64,000 nucleotides of DNA from Hyphomonadaceae bacterium. Lineage in GTDB: Bacteria > Pseudomonadota > Alphaproteobacteria > Caulobacterales > Aquidulcibacteraceae. Below the pieces are notes generated by a model, which had not been told where the DNA came from, searched no databases, and was given only the letters and a program-made list of their open reading frames with translations. The stretch covers positions 62,001 to 126,000 of the forward strand of contig JAEUMR010000047.1 in the NCBI GenBank assembly GCA_016791385.1, read 5' to 3'. Position 1 is the first letter of the stretch. Each line of letters begins with the position of its first letter. Positions 43,973 to 52,198 of the stretch are shown piece by piece. Position numbers and translations under genes: made by a program.

Positions 43973-44824
43973 TTAACCGCCCCGTTGTTCGCGGCGCGCC
44001 AGGAAGGCGAGGCGTTCGAACAGCTGTACGTCGGCCTCGTTTTTCAAGAGCGCGCCGTGCAGTGGCGGGATCAGCTTGGACGGGTCGCGCTGCTTCAGTG
44101 TTTCCGGATCGACATCGTCAGTGAGAAGCAGTTTCAACCAGTCCAGCAATTCGCTGGTGCTGGGCTTCTTCTTCAGGCCCGGCACTTTGCGCATGTCGTA
44201 GAAGATCTTCAGCGCCTCGTTGACGAGGCGGGTCTTCACGCCCGGATAGTGCGACTCCACGATCGCGCGCATCGTCTCTTCGTCGGGAAAGCGGATGTAG
44301 TGGAAGAAGCAGCGGCGCAGGAACGCGTCCGGCAATTCCTTCTCGTTGTTAGAGGTGATGATGATGATCGGGCGCTGCGCCGCTTTGATCGTCTTGTTGA
44401 GTTCGTAGACGTAGAATTCCATCCGATCGAGTTCCTGCAGGAGGTCGTTCGGAAATTCGATGTCGGCCTTGTCGATCTCGTCGATCAAGAGGATCGGGCG
44501 GACCGGGCTTTCGAACGCATCCCAAAGCTTGCCGCGTTTGATGTAGTTGGAGATGTCGGCCGCGCGCGCGTCGCCGAGCTGGCTGTCGCGCAGGCGCATG
44601 ACGGCGTCATATTCGTAAAGGCCCTGGACCGCCTTGGTGGTCGACTTGACGTGCCACTCGATTAGCGGCGCGCCGGTCGCTTTGGCGACCTCGATCGCCA
44701 GCATCGTCTTGCCGGTGCCAGGCTCGCCTTTGACCAGGAGCGGGCGCTCCAGCGTGATCGCCGCGTTGACGGCGACCTTCAGGTCTTCCGTAGCGACATA
44801 GTCTTGTGTGCCTTCGAACCGCAT
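43973..44824 (-). CDS. MoxR-family AAA+ ATPase
   Basis: 283 residues from the ATG at 44824, five bases after AGGAG. Seen: Walker A KGEPGTGKTMLA, Walker B ILLIDEIDKAD, sensor 1 ITSNNEKELPDAFLRRC and arginine-finger region. MoxR ATPases act as cytoplasmic chaperones in partnership with VWA proteins; the partner is encoded at 41978. The Glu after the Walker B Asp is present, so ATP hydrolysis is expected. It is divergent from flbT. Confidence 0.93.
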   Translation of the reverse strand: MRFEGTQDYVATEDLKVAVNAAITLERPLLVKGEPGTGKTMLAIEVAKATGAPLIEWHVKSTTKAVQGLYEYDAVMRLRDSQLGDARAADISNYIKRGKLWDAFESPVRPILLIDEIDKADIEFPNDLLQELDRMEFYVYELNKTIKAAQRPIIIITSNNEKELPDAFLRRCFFHYIRFPDEETMRAIVESHYPGVKTRLVNEALKIFYDMRKVPGLKKKPSTSELLDWLKLLLTDDVDPETLKQRDPSKLIPPLHGALLKNEADVQLFERLAFLARREQRGG

Positions 44825-44943
44825 CGGCGCTCCTGATGTTCCGTTTGAGCAATAGGGCGATGCGGGCTGCCGATGCAACATCCCGTTAACCTTAGTTGGC
44901 GACGTTAACTGCTGATTGACTCCCAGAATCGGGAGGGGGCCTC

Positions 44944-45378
44944 ATGCCGCTGAAGTTGTCTTTGCGTCCCGGCGAGAAGTTCGTCGTCAACGGCGCTGTC
45001 GTCCAGAATGGCGACCGCCGCGCCGCCCTGGTCTTGCAGAACAAGGCCTCGGTGCTGCGCGAGAAGGACATCATGCAGCCCGACGAGGCCGACACGCCGG
45101 CCAAGCGGATCTATTTCCCGATCATGCTCATGTATCTCGATGAGCAGGGGCGGGATAAAGCTTACGGGGAGTTTGCCTCGCGCTTGACGGAATTCATGGG
45201 CGCTGTGCGCGATCCGGCCGTGCTGGCCGAATGCATCGGCGTTTCCAAAGAAGTAATCGCGGGCGAATATTACCGTGCGCTGATCCGGTGCCGGAAGCTC
45301 ATCGCCTACGAGGCCGAGCGCCTCGGGTTGGGGGACCATGTCGATCAAAGCCTACCAGCGCGCGGCCACGCAGGCTGA
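44944..45378 (+). CDS. flbT: Flagellin mRNA regulator FlbT
   Basis: 144 residues. Seen: LKLSLRPGEKFVVNGAVVQNGDRRAALVLQNKASVLREKDIM, typical of FlbT, and the middle segment PAKRIYFPIMLMYLD. In Caulobacter FlbT binds flagellin leader mRNA and blocks its translation until the hook is built. Here flbT is followed by flaF with a 41-base overlap and by a flagellin gene with a structured leader. It has GGGAGGGGGCC before the ATG. Confidence 0.95.
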   Translation: MPLKLSLRPGEKFVVNGAVVQNGDRRAALVLQNKASVLREKDIMQPDEADTPAKRIYFPIMLMYLDEQGRDKAYGEFASRLTEFMGAVRDPAVLAECIGVSKEVIAGEYYRALIRCRKLIAYEAERLGLGDHVDQSLPARGHAG

Positions 45379-45685
45379 AGCCCCTCGCGATCTTGAGTAT
45401 CGCGCCTTTGGCCAAGTGACGGCAGGTTTGGTGCGCGCCCAGGAGCAGGGACTGACCAGCGGCGCGCTGGCGGAAGTGATCGACGCCAATCGCCGCCTTT
45501 GGAACTTGCTCTCGGCCGATTGCTCTTCTCCGCAAAACGGTTTGCCGCTTGCGTTGCGCGGGCAGATCATCTCGCTGGCGCTTTGGGTGGCGCGCTATTC
45601 GAGCGAAGTGCTGCGTAACGGCGCCGACCTTGAGCCTCTCATCGACATCAATCGTTCGATGATGGAAGGCTTAAGCGCGCGTTAA
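45338..45685 (+). CDS. flaF: Flagellin secretion/expression factor FlaF
   Basis: 115 residues. Seen: MSIKAYQRAATQAEAPRDLEYRAFGQVTAGL and ANRRLWNLLSADC, QIISLALWVARYSSEVLR, all typical of FlaF. FlaF aids flagellin synthesis and export and opposes FlbT in Caulobacter. It overlaps flbT by 41 bases and is followed by the flagellin gene. Confidence 0.95.
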   Translation: MSIKAYQRAATQAEAPRDLEYRAFGQVTAGLVRAQEQGLTSGALAEVIDANRRLWNLLSADCSSPQNGLPLALRGQIISLALWVARYSSEVLRNGADLEPLIDINRSMMEGLSAR

Positions 45686-45686
45686 T
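45671..45686. promoter_or_regulatory. CtrA-like box at the flaF stop
   Basis: TTAAGCGCGCGTTAAT fits TTAA-N7-TTAAC except for the last base. It spans the flaF stop codon and precedes the flagellin gene by 178 bases. Because GCG and TAA come partly from the coding sequence, chance is possible. Confidence 0.3.
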
Positions 45687-45801
45687 TGTGGAATTTTGCG
45701 GTCGAATCGTTTCGGCGCTGACCACTCGTTAACCTCTCATCCCTAAAACCAGTCACAGCGCAAAGTGCCTCGTTCAGAAGAGCGGGGTGCGATCGCATCA
45801 C

Positions 45802-45833
45802 GGGCAAAACGCCCAGCCGGCCAAAACGGCCGG
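45802..45833 (+). promoter_or_regulatory. Twin hairpins in the flagellin leader (candidate FlbT target)
   Basis: Hairpin 1 is GGGC-AAAAC-GCCC (45802-45814) and hairpin 2 is CCGGCC-AAAAC-GGCCGG (45817-45833). Both have the same five-base loop and are separated by two bases. They lie 30-60 bases before the flagellin ATG, with AGAAGGA at 45847-45853. Their place fits the known control of flagellin mRNA by FlbT. I found no convincing promoter element upstream. Confidence 0.5.
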
Positions 45834-45863
45834 TCCACTTATGTCCAGAAGGACCTTTGACTG

Positions 45864-47111
45864 ATGACTAGCGTCAACACGAATTACGGCGCGCTCGTCG
45901 CGCTCCAATCGCTGACCCAAACCACCCGCGAACTTTCCGAAGTCCAAAACCGCGTCAACACCGGCCTCAAGGTCGCGTCGGCGAAGGACAACGGCGCCGT
46001 GTTCGCGATCGCCGAAGGCCAGCGCGCTCGCGTTGCTTCGCTGAGCGCCGTGACGGACGGTATCGACCGCGCCACCTCGGTGATCGACGTCGGCCTGTCG
46101 GCCGGTGAAGCGGTCGGCGACATCCTGAAGCAGCTGAAGGACAAGGCGGTCGCCGCGCAAGCGAACGACCTCAGCCAAGATCAGCGCGACGCTCTGCAAG
46201 CCGACTTCAACGCGCTGCGTAACCAGATCGACCAGATCGCCAACGCCGCGACGTTCAACGGCTCGAACCTCGTCAACGGCACCAACCTGACGGGCGGCGC
46301 TTCGGCCTTCTCCGTGCTCACGTCGGACATCGGCGGCACGGCTGGCGCCTACGAACTCGACGGCGTTGCCTTCGCCACGCTGTACTCGCCGAGCGCTACG
46401 GTCGAAACGGCCAACGGCGCGCTCACGGTCGGCGCCAACGACGTCATCTCGTTCACGATCACCAGCGGCAACGAAACGACGACCTTCACGGTCGACGTCG
46501 ACGCCACCGACACGATCCAGCAATTCGTCGACAGCGTCGGCACCAATTCTGGCGGCCGCGTCACGGCGACCTACGACGACACCACCGGCAAAATTACGTA
46601 CCATTCGTCGGAAGACTTCACGGTCACCTACGAAGACGGCGCTGGCGCCGGCGTGGACGACGACGGCTTCTTCGACGGCACCAACGGCACCACCGGCACC
46701 TCGTTCACGCAAGTCGTGGCGCCGGGCACTGGCAACAACCAGCTGACCGTCTCTGGCTTCGACTTCCGTCTTGGCACCGCCGGCCAAGCTCTCGCCGGCC
46801 TGACCTCGTCGCTCGACATCTCGACCGCCAACGGCGCCGCCACGGCCTCGGACGCGATCGACACCGCGCTGACGAACCTCAACAAGGACCTCGCGACGCT
46901 CGGCGCCCAATCGAAGGCGCTCGACGTGCAGAAGAAGTTCTTGGGCAAGCTGTCTGACTCGATCGAAGCCGGTATCGGCAACCTGGTCGACGCGGACCTC
47001 GCGAAGGAATCGGCTCGCCTGCAAGCTCTGCAAGTCAAGCAGCAGCTGGGCGCGCAAGCACTCTCGATCGCCAACCAGGCGCCGTCGATCGTGCTGTCGT
47101 TCTTCCGCTAA
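45864..47111 (+). CDS. Flagellin
   Basis: 415 residues with the conserved N-terminal D0/D1 (NTNYGALVALQSLTQTTRELSEVQNRVNTGLKVASAKD) and C-terminal D1/D0 (ALDVQKKFLGKLSDSIEAGIG, LQALQVKQQLGAQALSIANQ), and a variable centre (about 150-310) with Ca-binding-like DDDG. It is longer than the Caulobacter 25-29 kDa flagellins because of an inserted outer domain. The ATG follows AGAAGGA by ten bases. It is the filament subunit exported by the flagellar type III system. Confidence 0.96.
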   Translation: MTSVNTNYGALVALQSLTQTTRELSEVQNRVNTGLKVASAKDNGAVFAIAEGQRARVASLSAVTDGIDRATSVIDVGLSAGEAVGDILKQLKDKAVAAQANDLSQDQRDALQADFNALRNQIDQIANAATFNGSNLVNGTNLTGGASAFSVLTSDIGGTAGAYELDGVAFATLYSPSATVETANGALTVGANDVISFTITSGNETTTFTVDVDATDTIQQFVDSVGTNSGGRVTATYDDTTGKITYHSSEDFTVTYEDGAGAGVDDDGFFDGTNGTTGTSFTQVVAPGTGNNQLTVSGFDFRLGTAGQALAGLTSSLDISTANGAATASDAIDTALTNLNKDLATLGAQSKALDVQKKFLGKLSDSIEAGIGNLVDADLAKESARLQALQVKQQLGAQALSIANQAPSIVLSFFR

Positions 47112-47126
47112 GCGGAAACACGGAAC

Positions 47127-47152
47127 GGCGGGGGGCTCGGGCTCCCCGCCGC
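47127..47152 (+). terminator. Terminator-like hairpin after flagellin
   Basis: CGGCGGGG (47127-47134) pairs with CCCCGCCG (47145-47152), eight base pairs, followed by CTTTCC. An outer GGAAA/TTTCC pairing may extend the stem to 47113-47157. It starts 15 bases after the flagellin stop and may partly insulate the next gene. Confidence 0.55.
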
Positions 47153-47171
47153 TTTCCGGCAGAGGTGAGGC

Positions 47172-47474
47172 ATGGATCGCATCGCTCCATCAGCCCCGCC
47201 GCCCGAGCTGCAACTACGAGCGCCGCAACTCGAGGCGGACGGAGGAAGGGCCGCGGAAGCGGCCAAACGGCGTTTGGCCGAACACCAAGCGGCCATGGCG
47301 GACGCTGTCATGCCGAATGCGCTGAGCGTTCGGCTCGACGAAAGCTCACAGCGTTTCGTCCAGACCTTGACCGACGCAAACACGCAGGAGACGTTGCGCC
47401 GCTATCCGAGCGAAGCGCAGCTCGCCTATTCGCGCGCGGTCATGGCCTATCTGCGGACGCTCGCCGCAAAGTAA
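47172..47474 (+). CDS. FlaG-like flagellar protein
   Basis: 100 residues. The N-terminal half is charged and helical. The C-terminal half, VRLDESSQRFVQTLTDANTQETLRRYPSEAQLAYSRAV, matches the pattern of FlaG (hydrophobic strand, TGEVIRQIP-like turn, helix). FlaG proteins affect filament length. It follows the flagellin gene after a terminator-like hairpin. The similarity is moderate. Confidence 0.55.
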   Translation: MDRIAPSAPPPELQLRAPQLEADGGRAAEAAKRRLAEHQAAMADAVMPNALSVRLDESSQRFVQTLTDANTQETLRRYPSEAQLAYSRAVMAYLRTLAAK

Positions 47475-47511
47475 ACAAGACGTAAATAAATCCGTTTCGT
47501 CGGCGTTATTG

Positions 47512-47527
47512 TTAACGTTTCATTAAC
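47512..47527. promoter_or_regulatory. CtrA box upstream of the flagellin-like gene
   Basis: TTAACGTTTCATTAAC is an exact TTAA-N7-TTAAC, the CtrA consensus of Caulobacter and relatives. It lies 86 bases before the ATG at 47614, in the only AT-rich stretch nearby. This predicts cell-cycle control by CtrA. Confidence 0.7.
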
Positions 47528-47613
47528 GAATCTGGTGTTGCTTCGCGCGCAAGGCGAAAATCGCCGCGCGCATTCTTTAGCTTCATGCGCGCGATCCCGA
47601 AGGAGCGGCGCAT

Positions 47614-48333
47614 ATGGTCACGAGCATCGTCCCAGGAGCGGCGGGCGCGAACGCGTTTGCCGTTGAAAACCGTTTTGCGCGTCCGAACGGGCAGAGCGCC
47701 CAGACACGCGAAGGTGCGGCGGGCGATCGCGTGGAACTGAGCGGCGCTTCGCTTTCACTCTCTCGCCAAAGCGTGGAGCGTGGCCTGGCCGAACTGCAGG
47801 AAACGCTAGCGCTGGGCCGCGATGCGCAGGCCTTGCTCGTCAAAGCGCAAGAGCTGGCGCAGAGCGGCGGTTCGCAGGCCGACCTCGATGCCCTGCTTCA
47901 AGCCTACCAGCAGCGCATCGATGCTGCGAACGCGCAGGGAATGAAGCTGGCCAATGGCGATGCCATCTCCGTGCAAGCCGAGCCGGGTGCTGCGGGCGTG
48001 ACCATCGCTGGCGCCGATCTCCGCTTGGGCGGCGGCATCGTCGGCATCGAGGAAGGCGCACAAGTGTCGGATCCAGACCTGGCCCCCACGGCGCAGCGTT
48101 CACTTGAGGCGCTGCAAGATGCGATGACGCGCTTGTCCGAGAGCGCCCGTGCGCTTGAAGCGCACAAGGGCTTCCTTGGCGCGATGGAGAAGGTGAGCGG
48201 CGTGCGCACCGACCTCGATGCGGACGGCGCGCGGCTTATGGCGCTGCAGGTGCGTCAGGGGCTGGAACAATCGGGCGGGCTCGCCATCGCCAACGCCGAA
48301 CCGCAAGCTGTGCTCTCGCTCTTCCGCGCCTGA
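47614..48333 (+). CDS. Divergent flagellin-like protein without a normal N-terminal D0
   Basis: 239 residues. Seen: the C-terminus RTDLDADGARLMALQVRQGLEQSGGLAIANAEPQAVLSLFRA is clearly flagellin-like (compare LQALQVKQQLGAQALSIANQ in the flagellin upstream). A central helical stretch AQELAQSGGSQADLDALLQAYQQRIDAANAQG resembles the D1 part of flagellin. The N-terminal 60 residues, however, lack the conserved flagellin D0/D1 start. It is much shorter than flagellin. It may be a minor filament, cap-adjacent or regulatory protein. CtrA box upstream. Confidence 0.65.
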   Translation: MVTSIVPGAAGANAFAVENRFARPNGQSAQTREGAAGDRVELSGASLSLSRQSVERGLAELQETLALGRDAQALLVKAQELAQSGGSQADLDALLQAYQQRIDAANAQGMKLANGDAISVQAEPGAAGVTIAGADLRLGGGIVGIEEGAQVSDPDLAPTAQRSLEALQDAMTRLSESARALEAHKGFLGAMEKVSGVRTDLDADGARLMALQVRQGLEQSGGLAIANAEPQAVLSLFRA

Positions 48334-48340
48334 GGCGCGG

Positions 48341-49564
48341 TTAGAGCGGGCGCCAATTGCTGCCGCTGATCTCAACCAATTCGCTGCCGGCGTAATCATC
48401 GTCGTCGCGCCAGCGCCGCCACAGCGCGTGTGCGCCCTGGAACAGCTTCATCAGCACGATGAGGATGAGGCCCGCGAGCGCCGCGCCAGCGGTGACGAGC
48501 GCCGCCATCAGATCCTGGTTCATCGTCAATTGGCCGCGCGCGGCGTCGATCAGGCGCCCGTCGCGCGGCAGGCGCTTGGCCGCTGCTGCGACGCGGTCGC
48601 CCGCGGCCTGTGCGAGCAATTGCAGCCGGGGCAGGTCACGCAATGAGGTTGCGTGTGTCAGCAGCAGTGCGGCGGTGCCGCGTGATGTGACCTCGCTGAT
48701 GGCGCCGATCTGGTCGAGCATGGTGCGCACCTGCTGCACCTTCGTTGCAACGAGGGTTGAGCGGAACGCGACCGCGGCGCGTTCGTAGGTGAGCGGGCCT
48801 TCCTGCGCCTGCGCGGCGGCGGCGAAGGTGTTGATCGGGGCGCTGTCGCGCAGCAGCCGCAGCACCTGCGCTGCGAGTTCGTCCGGATAATCCTCGCGCC
48901 GGCTTGCATCGAGCAGCGCCAGCACGCCGGCATGCATGCGCGGCGAGAGATCGCCGGCAAGGCCGAGGCTATAGCCGGTGAGCAGGAATTGCAGTGGGTC
49001 GCTTTCGGGCTCGCTGATCAAGGCGCGCGCTAGCATCAGGAAATCATCGGGCGTGCCGAGCGGGGAGGTATCGGGTGCGGCCGCTGTTTGTTGAGCGGCG
49101 ACGCGCTCGTAGCGCTCGCGCGTGCTGGGCGTCAGCAATTCGAGCGCGGCGGCCTCGATCTCGCTGTCGCTGGCGTCCTCTTGCGTGAGCACGCTGCCGG
49201 CACGCGAGCGCAGCATGCCTGCGCCGGACAGCAGGAAGCCGCGCGCGGCGTGAAAGTCGTTGCCGCGCAATTCGAGCGCGACCAGGGCGTCCCACTGGTT
49301 CTGGCGGTCGAAATCGAGCTGGATCAGTTCACCATTAAGATCGGCTACGCGTGCGGCGATCCGGCGGGCGCCGCTCTCGCTGTAAGCGTAGGCGTAAAGA
49401 TGGTCGCGGCTCACCACCAGCAGAGCGGTGGCGGCGGCCAGCGGCAACAGAATGAGGCAGAGATTGAACGCAAGCGCGCTCATGACGCCAGCGAACCGGC
49501 GACCCCCACCGTGGTGCGCCCGTTCATGGGCGCGCCAATTATAAGAGACTTGCGCGTGCTTCAT
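48341..49564 (-). CDS. Two-TM protein with a long periplasmic helical domain, unknown
   Basis: 407 residues from the ATG at 49564. Seen: a His/Arg-rich N-terminus, a TM helix (about 28-50, ALAFNLCLILLPLAAATALLVV), a large mostly helical domain, a second TM helix near 362-385 (ALVTAGAALAGLILIVLMKLF) and a short cytoplasmic tail. No family recognised. It is the last of a minus-strand set with flgI/flgJ genes and converges on the flagellin-like gene, so a flagellar role is possible but only by location. Confidence 0.6.
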   Translation of the reverse strand: MKHAQVSYNWRAHERAHHGGGRRFAGVMSALAFNLCLILLPLAAATALLVVSRDHLYAYAYSESGARRIAARVADLNGELIQLDFDRQNQWDALVALELRGNDFHAARGFLLSGAGMLRSRAGSVLTQEDASDSEIEAAALELLTPSTRERYERVAAQQTAAAPDTSPLGTPDDFLMLARALISEPESDPLQFLLTGYSLGLAGDLSPRMHAGVLALLDASRREDYPDELAAQVLRLLRDSAPINTFAAAAQAQEGPLTYERAAVAFRSTLVATKVQQVRTMLDQIGAISEVTSRGTAALLLTHATSLRDLPRLQLLAQAAGDRVAAAAKRLPRDGRLIDAARGQLTMNQDLMAALVTAGAALAGLILIVLMKLFQGAHALWRRWRDDDDYAGSELVEISGSNWRPL

Positions 49565-49672
49565 CCTCGCCCACGTCCGCCGCCGCTCCACAAACGGCAT
49601 GGACGGACGAAGGGCAAGATAAATTGCAGGAAAGGCGAGTTTGTCGCCGGATCAGGGTGTATCCGCGGCGGA

Positions 49673-50116
49673 TCAGGCGCTGCGGTCGATCAAGGTGGGC
49701 GTTGGCTGCGAGGGGGTGTCGATCACACCCTGGGGCGTGTAACCCCCAGCGCCGCCGCGCTGGCGCGAGACTTCCTCGGCCATCGCCTGAACCAAGCCCT
49801 CGGTGATGATCTTGACGGCGTTAAGGGCGATCTCGTGCTTGGCAAGCGCTGCATGCAGCGCTTCGGTCTCTTGCCGCAGGCGATGCATGAGGGCGGACGG
49901 CGCGCCCTCGATCATCGATGGCTCTTGCTTAATGCGCGCCAGTTCCAGCCGGTAGGCGTTGCTCAGCCGGTTCTTCTCGTCGGCCTCGGCGCCGTCGAGC
50001 GGGGGCTCGCGCGCATCGATGCGGCGGGTCTCTTCAAGCACGATGGCGGTGAGGCGCTGTGTCAGCAGCACCAATTGCTGCGCCCGTTCGGCGGAATCGT
50101 CAGCCTTGAGGGCCAT
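49673..50116 (-). CDS. FlgN-like putative flagellar chaperone
   Basis: 147 residues from the ATG at 50116, nine bases after GGAGG, overlapping the flgJ-like gene by 17 bases. It is almost all helix, with AQQLVLLTQRLTAIVLEETRRIDAR near the start and LRQETEALHAALAKHE in the middle, the arrangement of FlgN-type chaperones for hook-filament junction proteins. The identity is not certain. Confidence 0.5.
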   Translation of the reverse strand: MALKADDSAERAQQLVLLTQRLTAIVLEETRRIDAREPPLDGAEADEKNRLSNAYRLELARIKQEPSMIEGAPSALMHRLRQETEALHAALAKHEIALNAVKIITEGLVQAMAEEVSRQRGGAGGYTPQGVIDTPSQPTPTLIDRSA

Positions 50117-50441
50117 TGCTCGCATCCTCCGGCTGGATCGCCGTCTGCAGGCGCATCAGTTCGCGGATGACGCTGTCGGCGATGCCGATGCCGCCATGCT
50201 GGGTGATGGCGCTGGCGTATTGCTCGATCAGCATCGGCCGGAAGGTCTCTTCGCCAAGCCCGCCGCCGCCGAGGCCGTCCGTGTCGATGCCTTCGAACAT
50301 CGGCGCCAGCATTTCGGAGAGGAAGACGGATTCGAATTCCTGCGCGGTGCGGCGAATTTCGTCCGGAACGTGCTGCTCGGTGCGGGCAGGCTGCGGCGTG
50401 AGCGGCAGAGGCGCGCCAGCGAGGGCGATCGGATCGGCCAT
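50100..50441 (-). CDS. flgJ: FlgJ-like rod-binding protein (no muramidase domain)
   Basis: 113 residues. Seen: EIRRTAQEFESVFLSEMLAPMFEG, the FlgJ N-terminal (rod-binding) motif, then GLGEETFRPMLIEQYASAITQHGGIGIADSV. The muramidase half of enterobacterial FlgJ is absent, as is usual in alphaproteobacteria, so another enzyme must open the cell wall. Its ATG overlaps the flgI stop (TGATG). Confidence 0.85.
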   Translation of the reverse strand: MADPIALAGAPLPLTPQPARTEQHVPDEIRRTAQEFESVFLSEMLAPMFEGIDTDGLGGGGLGEETFRPMLIEQYASAITQHGGIGIADSVIRELMRLQTAIQPEDASNGPQG

Positions 50442-51577
50442 CACATCACCTCGATTTCCGCCTGGATCGCGCCGGCGGCTTTGAGCGCTTGCAGGATCGA
50501 GATCATGTCGCGCGGCGTCACACCCAGCGCGTTGAGGCCGTTCACCAATTGCCGCAGCTGCACGCCGCCCGGCACGACGACGAGGCCGCCTTGGTCTTCT
50601 TGCACCTGGATGTTGCTCGACGGCACTACCTGCGTCGTGCCGCGGCTCAGCGGCGCGGGTTGACTGACGAAGGGATCTTCCTGGATCGAGATGGTGAGGT
50701 TGCCTTGCGCAATCGCGACGGTGGAGACCTTCACGTTCTCGCCCATGACGACGATGCCGGAGCTTTCATCGATGACGATGCGGGCTGGTGAATCGACTTC
50801 GACTTGTAGGTTCTCGATCTGCCCGACCAGGGAAACCATGTCGCCGGCATAGCCGTCGGGGCGGTGCAGCGCGACCGCGCCGGGATTGGTTGCGCGCGCC
50901 GCTTCCGCGCCGATCGAGGCGTTGATGGCGGCGGCGATGCGCTGGGCGGTGGTGAAATCGGGATTGCGCAGCGACAGCCGCAATTCCTGCTGCGCGGCGA
51001 TGTCGAAATGCAATTCGCGTTCGACCAGCGCGCCGGAGGCGATGCGGCCCGCCGTGGGCACGCCGCGCGTGACCGATGAACCGGATTGGCCGGACGCGGC
51101 GAAGCCGCCGATCGCGAGCGGTCCTTGCGCGACCGCATAGACTTGCTGGTCCGCGCCCATCAGCGGCGTCACCAGCAATTGGCCCCCGGCCAGGCTGCGC
51201 GCATCGCCGAGTGCGGAAACGGTGACATCGATGCGCGATCCCTGCGCCGCGAACGCGGGCAGGTTTGCGGTCACCATCACGGCGGCGACGTTGCGGGTGT
51301 TGAGATTGCCGTTCTGCGCGTTGACGCCCAGCCGCTCGAGCATGGCGGCGAGGCTTTGCCGGGTGAACGGCGAATTGCGCAGGCTGTCGCCGGTGCCGGC
51401 AAGGCCGACAACGAGGCCGTAGCCGACCAATTGGTTCTCGCGCACGCCTTCGAAATCGGCGATGTCCTTAATGCGCGGGCCCGCCCAGGCCTCGGGCGCG
51501 GCGAGCGGCGCGGTGAGGGCCGCGAGCGAAGCGACGGCGAGCAGCGCCGAACGCGCCACGCGGGACATCTGAACCAT
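50441..51577 (-). CDS. flgI: Flagellar P-ring protein FlgI
   Basis: 378 residues with a signal peptide ending near PEAWAGP. Seen: RIKDIADFEGVRENQLVGYGLVVGLAGTGD, NVAAVMVTANLPAF, GSRIDVTVSALGDARSLAGG, LVVVPGGVQLRQLVNGLNALG, all FlgI signatures. It forms the periplasmic P ring around the rod. Full length. It is divergent from fliX across 92 bases that contain two TTAA motifs. Confidence 0.96.
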   Translation of the reverse strand: MVQMSRVARSALLAVASLAALTAPLAAPEAWAGPRIKDIADFEGVRENQLVGYGLVVGLAGTGDSLRNSPFTRQSLAAMLERLGVNAQNGNLNTRNVAAVMVTANLPAFAAQGSRIDVTVSALGDARSLAGGQLLVTPLMGADQQVYAVAQGPLAIGGFAASGQSGSSVTRGVPTAGRIASGALVERELHFDIAAQQELRLSLRNPDFTTAQRIAAAINASIGAEAARATNPGAVALHRPDGYAGDMVSLVGQIENLQVEVDSPARIVIDESSGIVVMGENVKVSTVAIAQGNLTISIQEDPFVSQPAPLSRGTTQVVPSSNIQVQEDQGGLVVVPGGVQLRQLVNGLNALGVTPRDMISILQALKAAGAIQAEIEVM

Positions 51578-51669
51578 GGCGGCAGTTACGCCGCTGTTTC
51601 GGTTAATGAGCAGTCAAGACTCGCCGCCGTTAAGCAGCTGGAAAGAGGCGCAGCAAACAGTCCGCGCCC

Positions 51670-52092
51670 ATGAAGATCGAAAATGGCCGCGGTGTCTCTT
51701 CTGCGGGCGGTGTCCGCCGCAGCGGCGGGGCGCGCGCGGCTGCGTCTGGTTTTGCGCCGGCGGGCGTGGACGAGCCGCAGCGTGTGGCGGGAACAGCGCC
51801 GGCGTCGGCGATCACGCCGCTCGACGCCATTTTGGCCCTGCAGGGGGACGAGCGCGGACAGCGTCGGGCGCGGCAGGCGCGGCGCGGCCGCGACGCCCTC
51901 GACGCCCTGGATAAACTGGCTCAGGCCATGTTGATGGGGATAGCCCCGGCCTCGCTCCGGGCCGACCTTGATGCACTGCAGCGCGGCGCCGAACAGACCG
52001 GGGAGCCCGGTTTGGACGACGTTCTTCAAGAAATTGACATCCGGCTGGCGGTGGAGGCGGCCAAGCTGGACCGCATGCTGGGGCGGGCCTGA
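51670..52092 (+). CDS. fliX: Flagellar assembly regulator FliX
   Basis: 140 residues. Seen: the MKIENGRGV start, a low-complexity Ala/Arg region, ASAITPLDAILALQGDE, and a C-terminal helical half with LDDVLQEIDIRLAVEAAKLDRM. FliX is restricted to alphaproteobacteria and links assembly of the early flagellum to FlbD activity. It is divergent from flgI, as in Caulobacter. Confidence 0.9.
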   Translation: MKIENGRGVSSAGGVRRSGGARAAASGFAPAGVDEPQRVAGTAPASAITPLDAILALQGDERGQRRARQARRGRDALDALDKLAQAMLMGIAPASLRADLDALQRGAEQTGEPGLDDVLQEIDIRLAVEAAKLDRMLGRA

Positions 52093-52198
52093 ACCTGCTT
52101 ATTCCGCTGGCCTTTGGCGCGGTCCTTGCTGCATGGACGCCTCACTGACCTGACGTTATAAGGCGGCGCCTTTTCGGGGGCGTAGGGAGCAGCGAACC

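Noticed and set aside
44882-44943. CtrA or sigma-54 box before flbT
   Set aside because: Two TTAAC motifs are 15 bases apart instead of seven, and a GG/GC pair has 11 bases instead of ten.
51578-51669. Sigma-54 promoter for flgI
   Set aside because: A GG-N10-GC pair occurs, but the flanking bases do not match TGGC and TTGC well.
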